Both the position numbers and the translations under genes were made by a program. Shown piece by piece: positions 1-10,697 of a stretch of 64,000 nt of DNA. The notes beneath the pieces were generated by a model. That model was not told the origin of the DNA, did no database searches, and worked only from the letters and a program-made list of their open reading frames with translations. Positions within the stretch are counted from its first letter, which is position 1. Each line of letters starts with the position of its first letter. Source of the DNA: Rotaria sp. Silwood1 (taxonomy: Eukaryota; Rotifera; Eurotatoria; Philodinida; Philodinidae); the NCBI GenBank assembly GCA_905250075.1, contig CAJNOP010000002.1, positions 1,927,867 to 1,991,866 of the forward strand, given 5' to 3'.

Positions 1-2097
1 AATTTATTAAACAAATAGAACAAACATTACTTCCAGTAAATATATTATCATATAATCTTTCGGTTTATATATTTCATCATGTGTCTATCTAGATCGCACC
101 TAAAGGTCTTGACTATGTTCAACCAATGATGTGTGGTTCATGTTCAAATGAAAATGCATTTAAAGCTATGTGTATATGGTATGCAAATAAACATCGCAAT
201 GGAAAAGCATTTACTGATGAAGAATTAAAATCATCTATGTATAATAAACCACCAGGTTGTCCAAGTTTTTCGATAATGTCATTTGAAGGAGCCTTTCATG
301 GACGAACATTTGGTAATATGAAAATGAAAATGAAAAAGAAAAATTTCTTTAAGATTTTTATTCTTGTTTTCAGGTGCACTATCATGTACACATTCGAAAC
401 CGATTCATAAACTTGATATTCCAAGTTTCGATTGGCCAATTGCACCATTTCCAAGATATAAATATCCATTAGGAGAAAATGAACAAGAAAATACAAAAGA
501 AGATGAAAAATGTTTAGCTCATGTAAATTTTCTGTTTTAATCATTATCGAGATAGTTTTTAGAAGGTATTCAAAAAGTCAACAAGATCGATTCAACGTCC
601 TATTCATGTTTCCTTAATTTTGATTTCGGATAAATATAAATTAATATATATGCAAGACAAAATATTTACAAACTCAACTGACGAGGAAACATGCTTAAAT
701 GTCCGATCGATTTTTGATCGAAACTGCACTCGAATGAATGGCTATGACGAGTCGTATCCAAGCTTACGATAGTTTGGTTGTCTCAATTGTTGCACTTGAC
801 TTACCGAATCTTTACTGGATTTTTTCATCGAAATCTGTGATCCTCTTCAGATCATTATGAACATCGATTTTTGATTTGAAAATTACTAACTTTCATCACA
901 GGCTTCGATTCGAAAAAACAAAAACAAAGGTCTAGACAATCGAGCCATCGTAGGCTTTGACACTAGCCATCATAGTCTATCATATGCGTACAATTGGGAA
1001 TGTTACCTTGGTAGTTAAACAATGCTGAAATAAACAATTTGATATTCAAAATTTATCTTATTTATCGACTAGGGCAATCAAAAAAGATAACCTTTTCGTC
1101 GAATATTTCTAAGTTGGATCAGCAACTGCTTTTTTTAATGGCAATAGAAATTTAGATATGAAGTTATTTGAAACTACTTATGAAAAAAAGTAGTTTCTGT
1201 TTGTTGGAAAATTTTTTTTTCTTAATTAGATTGAAGAATTATTTCATGAATATAAATCAAAACAAAAGCCAGTAGTTGGTGTTGTAGCTGAGCCAATTCA
1301 AAGTGAAGGCGGTGATTATCATGGAAGTCCAACTTTTTTTCGACGTCTACAAAAAATAACTAAACAGGTTAATAAAATCTATGTTTATATAAAAAATAAA
1401 ACAATAAAAAAGATGGAATTTATTATTTTTTGTTTGTGTTAGAATGGTGCAGCATTACTTATTGATGAAGTTCAAACAGGTCTTGGTGCCACAGGAAAAT
1501 TTTGGGCACATGAACATTTTGATTTACCTGAATCACCTGATATAGTTACATTTGCAAAAAAATTTCAAACCGGAGGTTATTTTGCTAAACCAGAATTTCA
1601 ACCTAAACAGGTTAATTTTGTAAAAAATAATGCAAACGAATCAATTAATTATTTATATTTATAGCCTTATCGTATTTTTAATACTTGGATGGGTGAACCA
1701 GCTAAACTGTTAGTATTAGATGCTGTATTAAAAACAGTTAAACAAGAAAACTTAATTGAAAATACAAGAAAAACTGGTGATATACTTTTAAATGGTTTTG
1801 AAAATATAAGCAAACAATATTCACATTTTATTCTTAATGTACGTGGTCGAGGTACATATTGTGCATTTGATACGCCGGATGCCTCAATACGTGATAAATT
1901 TATAAGTCAAATGAGAAATGCTGGTAAATGAACAAATTGAGATTTTTATTTGATTCTGGTTTTTCTTTTTATACATAGGTATTCAAGTAGGAGCTTGTGG
2001 TGATATTGCTGTACGTTTTCGTCCAGCATTAATTTTTACAGAAAAACATGCTCATATTGTTCTTGACAAAATAATGGAAGTAGCAAAAAAATTTTAA
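1..2097 (+). CDS. ABAT: 4-aminobutyrate aminotransferase, mitochondrial (5' part outside window)
   Basis: PLP-dependent enzyme that transfers the amino group of GABA to 2-oxoglutarate in the mitochondrial matrix. Seven exon segments join in frame: 3-35, 93-312, 374-522, 1230-1367, 1443-1610, 1665-1923 and 1979-2097, all with GT..AG introns (36-92 is typical; 523-1229 is longer). The translation follows animal ABAT throughout: CGSCSNENA, the [11 protein letters not shown] segment, [33 protein letters not shown] with the Asp that contacts the PLP ring nitrogen, and [11 protein letters not shown] carrying the Schiff-base lysine. NTWMGEP and [14 protein letters not shown] follow, and the C-terminus is [13 protein letters not shown] then TAA. 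No frameshift or stop is seen, so the gene looks intact apart from being cut by the window edge. Family assignment is very secure; the N-terminus and mitochondrial presequence cannot be seen. Confidence 0.94.
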
Positions 2098-2168
2098 ATT
2101 AAATTAAATTATATTTAATTTCTTTTATTTTGCAATATCTTAAAAAGAAAATATAGATTTCGATATGA

Positions 2169-2751
2169 TTATTTAAGTGAATTTTTCAATGTTAATTTAT
2201 CAGTATATAATGGAGATGCTGTAGGATTTCGTAATAGAGGTGGTAAATGTCGTTCAACTTCATAGTTTGATCGTCGAACTTCTTGTTCTCGCTGTTGTAC
2301 TTGTTTAAGTTCATGTTTTATAGTAAATTGTTGCAGATTAGCAGGTAGATTTGCATCAGATAATATTAATTGATCATCAGATTTAACTTCACCTAGACAA
2401 CCAAAAGGACCAGTAGAATTTGTAAGAAAACCATGAATTATATAAGTAAGAACAAGTGCAGCAAAAATTAAACAAAGTATACCGAGCACAATGGAACACT
2501 AAAGCAAAAATTAAAAAAGATAAATATAATATGAATTTTTCTCTTACAGTACGCCAAACTTTAAGTGCAAAGATCCATTGTTGATAATTTTTTTCTGGTA
2601 CACGCACCCAATCAACAAAAGTATCATTTTTTTTTAAACTTATTAAACCAAATGGTCCATTCTTAATAAAATATGCTTCATCTTGAATATTTGCTACGAT
2701 GACTGAACGGATTATGACTATAAAGACTATGAAATGATGTTGTATAAACAT
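2169..2751 (-). CDS. hypothetical single-pass membrane protein, two exons
   Basis: No family recognised. Exon 1 (2751-2548, 68 codons) begins with ATG and a hydrophobic stretch (MFIQHHFIVFIVIIRSVIVA) that could be a signal peptide or first membrane helix. A 49-bp intron (2547-2499, GTAAGA..TTTAG) follows, and exon 2 (2498-2169) continues in phase 0 with a strong membrane helix (SIVLGILCLIFAALVLTYII). The rest is a charged tail with a Gln/Glu-rich part. The short motif GPFG occurs once before and once after the helix (NGPFGLIS, TGPFGCLG). Predicted length is 177 residues. It converges tail to tail with ABAT, about 70 bp apart. The intron phase and two hydrophobic segments support a real gene; upstream exons may exist (see next entry). 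Confidence 0.5.
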
Positions 2752-2909
2752 AGAATAATCAACGAATTACGTATTGGTTTACTGAGATGATAGAAGGTTT
2801 TATTAGAACTAAGACTATGATATATGACGAAAAGCGGGAATTTTTTTTCTCTTTTTATCAAATAACTAATACTGATTCTTTGTGCTTTTTTTTGTTCGGA
2901 TTGGAATTA

Positions 2910-3690
2910 ATCACTGCCTTTGAATGAAGATAAATGACAAGAATCAATAATCCGAAGATTACTTGTTGGTGTATGATCAATTATTTCTGATGGTGTCATT
3001 TTTATATTCGGATAAGTTTTTGTTAATATGTCAACGTAAAGAGTGATCTGAGCCTGTTGATGTATACAAATTATAAGAAAAAGTAAAACATTCAAGAGGA
3101 TGAAATATACAATCATTAATGTCATCAAGTACTAGAGAAAAAAATTAAAGATATAATAAAAGTTTGTTTTATTACTGTTCACCAAATTCCTTTTGTTTTA
3201 ATCTTGTAATCAATCTAATGATTTTTCATCAATAGAAAGATTATTTTTAAACTAATGGTGAACTGATAACAAATAAATAAGATTAAAAATAAATGCATCA
3301 ATTAATACAGATTTGAAGAAAATCTATAAAAAAATGTCGAAGAAAGAGAATATGATTTTATCAATAGAATACTCAACAGCGGGAAATCGATATGAATGTT
3401 TTCCGTTTAAGATAAGATCAAAAGGTCATACAATAATCTGAAACAACATATATCTTATATGGAAGCCAAAGCTATTATAAAATACAAAGAACTGATTGAA
3501 ATCTTTTTTTCTATTGAAAGATGATCTTAATATCGAATATTTTAATAGATGACAATATCTATCATCTGAATGACATACGTTGAACCATCGAACATTGATA
3601 TCTTTCGAATAACCATTCTTATAACCGGCTAATATTTCTTCTCCTTCTTTAGTTGAATGTTCTGAATAGATACGACTATTCACAGCTGGA
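2910..3690 (-). CDS. possible extra exons upstream of the membrane protein
   Basis: Two open stretches lie 5' of the two-exon gene on the same strand. One (about 3680-3426) follows a possible acceptor (AATTAG) and contains a Trp/Cys cluster (RWFNVCHSDDRYCHLL) faintly like the first extracellular loop of four-helix claudin-type proteins. The other (about 3134-2910) follows a TCTCTAG acceptor and opens with a hydrophobic helix (MIVYFILLNVLLFLIICI). Together with the downstream exons they could form a multi-helix membrane protein. Good donors are not obvious and homology is not recognised, so this is only a suggestion; transcript data would decide it. Confidence 0.2.
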
Positions 3691-3699
3691 CAAAGGCCT

Positions 3700-6012
3700 A
3701 ATTAACATCTGGTAAATAGTTTCATAGTCATAGTCATGACCGTATCGGTTTTTACTTCTATGCTTTTATATCAATCACTGTTTGAAAAAGCAAAATATTG
3801 TGAAAAAGTCGAAATCTAACTAATTACCAGGTTGAGTCTGAGTATTGTCTAATACTCGGATCCGAATCGATTCGGTATGTTTGCACTCAGCCATACTTCG
3901 GATCGAACACCCGACTGAATTGCAAAACCTTAGCTTTCATCGCCAAGAAAAGTATCAAAATAAATTAATTATTTTTATTTCCAAAAATAAATGCGATTGT
4001 ATTGTAAAAATCATATCAATTTTATAACAGTAGTTTCATTTTTAATACTTGTATTGCCTTAAGATCAATGAACAGATTGTGCTCCTAGTTGTCCTAGATA
4101 TTTTTTGTAATTGTTATTCTTTTTTTTTTTGATAGAAAATAATTATTTCTTTACTTGGTCTTTTTTCCACTGATATACTATCGACTGGTAGCAAGGACAT
4201 CTGTCGTGAGCATTCAACACATTCGAACAAAAAGAAATAGACAATTAATAATAATAATTTTCTTCTATTTTAATTAAAAAAACAAAAAATAATAATCAAG
4301 TAAAAATTTTATTGCTTAACACATATTAAACGGGTAATTTGATCATTGTTGTGTGCTACAGATACATGTAAACAATTAATCTGTTCTAGACAGATGTAAT
4401 GTGAAATGAATTTTATCAATAAAAAAATGAGTCAAACAAAAGTCAATAGAAAATCTTATCATTAAAATAGCCTTCTATTTATTTCACTTAACATGTTCAA
4501 AAATAACTCCACTGTAAGTATATATTTTTAGAAAAAAAAATTCTTTTTATATATTATTCTTCTGTAATGACAGACAAGTCATTTTTATTGAATAAGTTTT
4601 GTATTTTAGTGTAGAAAAAATTCAAGTTCCCCTTAATTTTCTGAAAAGAAAACGAAGTAGATAGCAAATTCATCTGACAGCTAATGATGATGTTGTAATG
4701 ACTAAAGTCTTAACTTAAAATTTAAGATAACAAATTGAGTACTTTTTCTATTCTAGATTTAATATTATTTCAAAGATTTATTCTAAACAAATATTTATCT
4801 TTCATATGTTTGAATCTATTTCGTTTTGTTACTAGTATTACTAATTCAACATCACTAGCAATCAAATTCGAATTTAAAAAATGAGTTCGTTCCTACGAGT
4901 GAATAACTTCCCAGTAGAAATGAGTCATATGTTTTTCAAATTTCATCATTGCCTTGCTAAAAAAAATTAGTATCAACTTTTTTTGTAATCTAAAATGTAA
5001 AGTAATGTTGAATATTTTCATATTTCAGCTTAAAATAGTTGCTTCTTTGATCTTGAAATAATTAAGATAACGAAAAATAGACATTTGAATTATTGAAGAC
5101 TATTTCGTTTTAGTCGTTTTTTCTATGAAATATATTTTTTGCGCGAGAGACAATAATTGACATCAAAGTGAAATAATATTTATTGAGATTAGAATATTGT
5201 ACTTGCTTTTATAAGTTTTAATGATCGAGTTTTGTTCGTTTAAGAAAGCAAGTGATTTCAAGCAAAATGAAACGTCTTCATTCTCTCAATGGCATTCGTT
5301 CATTGAGCTACATTCAATTTATTGAAGGTTCTCAAAGCATCAAACTTAGCAAAGAGAAACATGCTTCTTGGGTTTTCTGTAAATTGTATATAGTTCGATA
5401 AAGAAAGTCAAAACGTCTAATTTTGCTCAGACGCTTTTGATTTGTCAAATAAAACCTTTTCCCAAAAGCTTTAAATGAAAGCCAAAAAACTGATTTTGTT
5501 GGAGTCTTCGAGTTTATCAATCATAATAGAGGTTATAAACTTATATCCGTGACTATAGAACAAGACCTAGCCATGGTCATTCATAAGCTATAGAAATTTG
5601 TCTAATAGCAGTAATCAACCGACATATTCGTAAAAATTTCTGCATTACATCAAACTTTATTTTAACAGATCTTACTGAATTCTTTTTTTTTAGTTATGAT
5701 ATACTGAGACCATTTATGTCATTTCATGTTCAATCATGATCATGGTTTATTGTTTTTTCGGAACAAAACAGTTTCATATACCACGTTACAATATACTTGA
5801 GAATGAAATTATGACTAGTGAATGTGAACTTTAACGAATTAAAAATCTATATGGTCGTGTTATTGAAAAGCGATACTACTACTGTCAAATAATATATATT
5901 TGTTTTTTTGTTATAGATTCTTTTCGCCTATTATATTTCTTTATATTTAAAGTAAACAAAAGAAACAGTGAAATAAGTTTTGCTTTATAGATATTTATTT
6001 TAGTAATTAAAA
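3700..6012. other. intergenic, no gene recognised
   Basis: AT-rich sequence with many stops in all frames. It contains one copy of a dispersed repeat (separate entry) and, near 3840-3930, a CG-rich degenerate stretch of the GGATCCGA/CCCGAC type that resembles stretches near 50170, 50760, 55620-55750, 58080 and 58370. Nothing else is supported. Confidence 0.6.
5330..5570 (+). repeat. dispersed repeat, copy 1 (partner near 49.9 kb)
   Basis: This stretch aligns by eye with 49890-50150 in the same orientation at roughly 70 percent identity. Shared landmarks are ATGCTTCT.GG, AATAAAACC.TTTCC, AAAAGCTT, a GCCA.AAAACT block and TTTTG.TGG.CTT. The two copies lie 44 kb apart, one intergenic and one 3' of the ceramide kinase gene. 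No terminal repeats or coding remnant are visible, so the class is unknown; an old transposon fragment is the simplest reading. Confidence 0.5.
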
Positions 6013-7202
6013 ATGGGTCGAAAAAAAAAGAAACAAACTAAACCTTGGTGTTGGTATTGTAATCGTGAATTTGATGACGAAAAAATTTTATTACAACATC
6101 AAAAAGCAAAACACTTTAAATGCCATTTATGTCATAAAAAATTATATACTGGACCCGGTTTACAAATTCATTCAATACAAGTATAAAATTTTTTTTTTTT
6201 CATTTTCATATAAATTCTTGTTTATTTAGGTGCATAAAGAAAATATTGATAAAGTACCTAATGCAATTAAAGGCCGAGATAATATTGAAATTGAAATTTA
6301 TGGTATGGAAGGTATACCAGAAGAAGATCTTCGTCAACATGAAAAACGAATTGCTGGAAAAGATAAAGATGAGCCAAATAATACTGATACTATAAAAGTA
6401 CCTCCAATAGTAGGTATGCCACCAATGCCACCTTTAGGTGTAATGACTGCTCGACCAATGATGCCCATGACTTTTACGGGTATACCATATGGTATAACAT
6501 CGATGCCACTTCCTATGATGCCAGTATCTATGATGACACAATTACGACCACCTATTCCTGTAGTTTCGACAACAGCAGGAAATTCTGCCACTCTTCTACC
6601 ATCGAATCCAATTATAGCTGCTGCTCCTACTCCTGCTAAACCACTTTTTCCTAGTGGAACTACTGATGTAAGTTATGTTTATGACAATAAAAAATAAGAT
6701 TGTTTATTGATATTACTTGAAATTTAGGTAAAGAATGATGTTAATTCTTCTTCTAATATTTCGACAATGATTTCGACTGCAGCAACTATACCAAATTTAT
6801 CAGCTAATGCATCTGGATCATTGTCAAGTAATAAACCGAAAATAGAACCTGTAGCCGGTGCTGCTGGCACGGCTAAAATTATTCATCCTGATGAAGATAT
6901 TTCATTAGTAAGTTTAAATTTTTAATATAAATATAAAATAGTCTTTGGTGTCTATTTAGGAAGAATTTCGTGCTTTGTTGCCGAAATATAAACAAATGAT
7001 GATGCCACAACAAATACAAATGCCACCAATGCCAGCGGGTCTTCCTATGACCAATTTTATACCACGTATGTCTTTTTGTTATTTTTCTTTTGTTTTTTTA
7101 TTTACTATAAAACATTTCTTTCTAGCTCCAATGCCTGGTTTACCATTTATAGTACCACCAACAGGATTTCCTCCAATGGCATTTAATGGTCCACGTTTTT
7201 GA
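6013..7202 (+). CDS. ZNF207: ZNF207/BuGZ-type mitotic zinc finger protein
   Basis: Orthologue of ZNF207/BuGZ, a spindle-associated protein that binds and stabilises the checkpoint kinase-binding protein BUB3. Five exons (6013-6180, 6230-6667, 6728-6907, 6960-7065, 7126-7202) encode 322 residues. Residues 1-60 begin [18 protein letters not shown] and carry two C2H2 fingers (CWYC..H..H and CHLC..H..H), nearly identical to vertebrate ZNF207. [20 protein letters not shown] follows, then a Met/Pro-rich low-complexity middle ([15 protein letters not shown]), as in the family. The GLEBS motif used for BUB3 binding is present as [15 protein letters not shown], and the C-terminus is again Pro/Met-rich. 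Introns are 49-61 bp with standard ends. The start ATG is fixed by the conserved N-terminus. Intact and confidently assigned. Confidence 0.96.
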
Positions 7203-7479
7203 TCATTAGAACAATGTATGTGAATGTTTGTTTCATTCTTGTTTTCTCTGTTTTGTCTCACGGAAAAATAAGATAAAAATTTGAAAAGATGAATAATTTT
7301 CATCGATTTCATTATCTTTATTTCTCTCTCTCTCTCTTACTTTCGTTGCAATCGGTATTTCTTCAATTTCGTTATGGATTTCTTTTTCGCTGTCATTTAA
7401 TGTTTTGTTTCATTTTGTGTCTAAATGTACGTTGATAAAATCATGAACGAGAGAATATATATGCATTTCATTCTTGATT

Positions 7480-7512
<33 letters not shown>

Positions 7513-7913
7513 CTAATTATCGATTTGTATCTGACTTTTCTAGGCTGCTTACGTGTGAATAATGTGCTCGTGCGACGACAGACATAGACTCCATGTCAGG
7601 TCGGTCCTTCACACGACGCCGTGTCACAGTAGAAGCAGCATCATTCTATTGAATTTTGTTTTAATAAAAAATTTCATTTGCTGCGAGCACTGTTGGGCTG
7701 TTTAATAAGTCAGCCCCTAAGAGAGAAAATTTACTCTCTTGGTGACATACTTTCAATTGAAAACGGCGATCATTTTTTGTTTTTACTTTTATTTATTGCT
7801 GTTTTTGTTTTGCATGATTTATATTATAGGAATAATCTAAAAACTATTCGTATGTTAGTAGGTAAATATTTTTTTAAAATTCTGTAGATTTTATAAAACA
7901 AAAGAAAAGAAAA
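7203..7913. other. intergenic with (CT)n and (TA)n simple repeats
   Basis: Holds the 3' untranslated region of the ZNF207 gene and the upstream region of the next gene. A short CT tract lies at about 7321-7340 and a TA tract at about 7480-7506. A short open stretch (7678-7887) has no similarity or splice context that I can recognise. Confidence 0.6.
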
Positions 7914-10697
7914 ATGAGTACTCTTAAATTGGCATCACCTGCTTCGACACGAATTGGTTTTATTGGAATAGGTGTTATGGGTACTTCAATGGCTGGTCAT
8001 TTAATAAAAGCAGGTTATAAATTAAATATATTCACACGTACTGCATCTAAAGCTGATTCACTCATTTCACTTGGTGCTTCATTATTAAAAACACCACGTG
8101 AAGTTGCACAACAATCAGATGTTGTTATTTCTATTGTTGGTTATCCTAAAGATGTCGAAGAAGTTCTACTTGATGATAAAAATGGTGTATTAACTGGTTT
8201 TGAACCCGGTAAAATATCAATTGATATGACAACTTCAAAACCATCATTAGCTGTACGGATTTATGAAGAATTCAAAAAACGTGGTGTATATGCCCTTGAT
8301 GCACCAGTTTCAGGTACATTAATTTAGAAAAAGAATTTTCGATTTTTGAAACACAAATGATTTGAAGGAAAATATTTACTTCCGAGATATGAAAGTTAAA
8401 ATCACTGAGAGTCAAACTAAATCAGTTTTCAATAAACTAATGATTACTCAATAGATTTGGAAGTAATATTCTTCCATGACGAATGACTCCAAATACAAGT
8501 CATCAAAATTGAATTTTATACTAAACAGAATCTTTTCGAAGACAAGATTTAATAGTATAACTAGCAGTTCATGAAACGATAATGAGATCGATAAGTATGG
8601 AAAAAATTTCAAAACTTCAGGTATATACAATAGTGGACAAAAGTCCTCGTTCACCCAACAGATTTCAGCTTCCACACATGCATGAAGTCTGAAAATTTAT
8701 ATGTACATACTCTACCAAAAATGTAGATGAGAGGCATGAGGTCACTCTCATAGCTTAAATGTAACGAGAATTATGATGGATGACACCTATTTTTGCTTCA
8801 AACATTTTATTTTGCAAAAGCTGTCTATTAAATTTTGCTTTATCTTTTATCAAATACATGACTTAAAAAATAATGTAATTTGTTACAAGATTGCTGTCTC
8901 TAGATGTCTTTGAACTGTCAGCACTAATACAATGGCTATTGGCATGCTGTTTCTCTTTAAAAGAAAGTTATTTTTTGACACTTATAGACAATAATTTTCA
9001 CCAGAGGCAAAGCCTCCCTAAAGATCAAGCTCAATTCAATAAGGTGTTACTGAGCTACCATGTACATATGGCATCAGGAAGTTTTTCTTCCCTCTAATAG
9101 CTACAGTAAAATGTCCGTCATTCTAAGAAAGATTTATGGACTTCGGTGAAATTAATAGCGTGAATAGTTGGAACATAGCCTTAAATAATCAGAAACCGGC
9201 TAACCTATAGAAACTTTTCTTTTCAGAAGTATACAGTTCAAAGAATAAATGTGTTATAGATTACTATTCATTACAATTTTCGTTATGTTTAAGTAATCGG
9301 AACTAACTGATGGCTCTGATCTAGATTCTTGGTGGATAGTGTGCACACAAATTGGCTGATCTGTAGTACTTATGGTAGCTGAGATCTTACGAAAGAGACT
9401 TTTTTTCACTACTGGGATTAAGGTCTATAGGTGAAAGAGATGGAATTGGTTCTTGTATTTTTTATAAAAAAAAATTTTTTTGTCTCTTAAATATATGATG
9501 GTGTTGGAGTCAAACTATTGAAAAGGAATGACTCCAACACACAAAGTTGTTTCCGGTTTTTCAATATGTCGATCCGAACACTGTGATTTATTTGCCCAAT
9601 TTAAAAAATCCTTTTCTATTAGAATGAGCAGCAAAGAGAGTTCTATAATCTCTGATAGACGAAAAGTTTCTTGAAATCAATTTGTTTTTCATGAAATATG
9701 ATTTATAAGCTTCAATTATATGCCTTAAGTTTTGGAACATTCGTTACTTATCTATCTCACGATCATTCTATAAAATGCTACTTATGTTTTTTGAAAATGT
9801 TTTTTAACGTGGTAAAAAATTCAATGTTGATATCATTTGTATTTGTAGCTATATTCTCTGGAAAAATATAACTTCGAACTTTGTGTCATTAAGAATTTTT
9901 TCGTTATTTATAATCAAAAAGAGCATGAAAGACTATGAATGATTATAAGAGTTTCTTAGCAAAGTATTCGAATCATGGTTGTAAATTTTCAACCAATATA
10001 AACTCGTTCATCACGATAATTTGAACACATAATGGTTCTGACAGTCTATTATCAGTTAGTTCTTTCTGAGTTATTTTATCAATGGCTACGTCAAAGTTTT
10101 ATTCATATAAAAAAACAAATATTTCACTGATTATTAAATTTTTATCGTTAATCTATAGGTGGAGATATTGGTGCTAGAAATGCAACACTTTCTATTATGG
10201 TTGGTGGTGATCAAAATGTTTTTGACGCTTGTTTACCTATATTTAATGTTATGGGAAAAAATGTTCGATTAATGGGTAAATCAGGTTTTGGTCAACATAC
10301 TAAAATGGCTAATCAAATAGCTATTTCATCTGGTATGATTGCCATGTGTGAATCACTTCTTTATGCTCAACGAGTTGGTCTTGATTGTGAAAGCGTTATT
10401 CAGGTATTAAGTTCTGGTGCTGCGCAAACATTTTCAATGACAAATTATGGTCCACGTATACTTAAACGTACATTTGATCCTGGTTTTTATGTTGAACATT
10501 TTATTAAAGATTTAGGTATTGCATTAGAAGAAGCAAATCGAATGGGTCTTATTTTACCTGGTTTAATACAATCAAAAATGCTTTATGATATATTAGCTGC
10601 TGATGGTAAACAAAAATTAGGTACACATGCTTTAATGTTGGCCTTGGAAAAATTAAATGGTCTTGATAAAACAAATGATGAAGAAAAGAAATCATAA
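7914..10697 (+). CDS. 3-hydroxyisobutyrate dehydrogenase-like oxidoreductase
   Basis: NAD(P)-dependent beta-hydroxyacid dehydrogenase (HIBADH/tartronate semialdehyde reductase/GLYR superfamily). Two exons (7914-8313 and 10159-10697) are joined in phase 1 to give 312 residues. The Rossmann motif is near residue 16 (GFIGIGVMGTSMAGHLIKAG), TTSKP follows, and the substrate loop DAPVSGGDIGARNATL spans the splice. The catalytic lysine lies in GQHTKMANQ, and the C-terminal helical domain carries FDPGFYVEHFIKDLGIALE. The SGGDIGAR and LSSGAA features recall the HIBADH-like subgroup known from plants and bacteria rather than valine-pathway HIBADH, so the physiological substrate is uncertain. No mitochondrial presequence is obvious. 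The single intron is 1,845 bp, far longer than other introns here, and contains no recognised gene. Confidence 0.88.
9501..9540. repeat. perfect 12-bp inverted repeat inside intron
   Basis: GTGTTGGAGTCA at 9501-9512 is followed after 16 bases by its exact reverse complement at 9529-9540. It lies within the long intron of the dehydrogenase gene. It could be a remnant of a small foldback element; no target duplication is visible. Confidence 0.6.

Noticed and set aside
7720-7755. Spliced-leader RNA-like word CTCTTGGTGACATAC
   Set aside because: Only a short partial resemblance to the known bdelloid leader; no Sm site or stem-loops recognised.
7678-7887. Upstream exon of the dehydrogenase
   Set aside because: Does not add homologous residues; the conserved N-terminus already starts at 7914.
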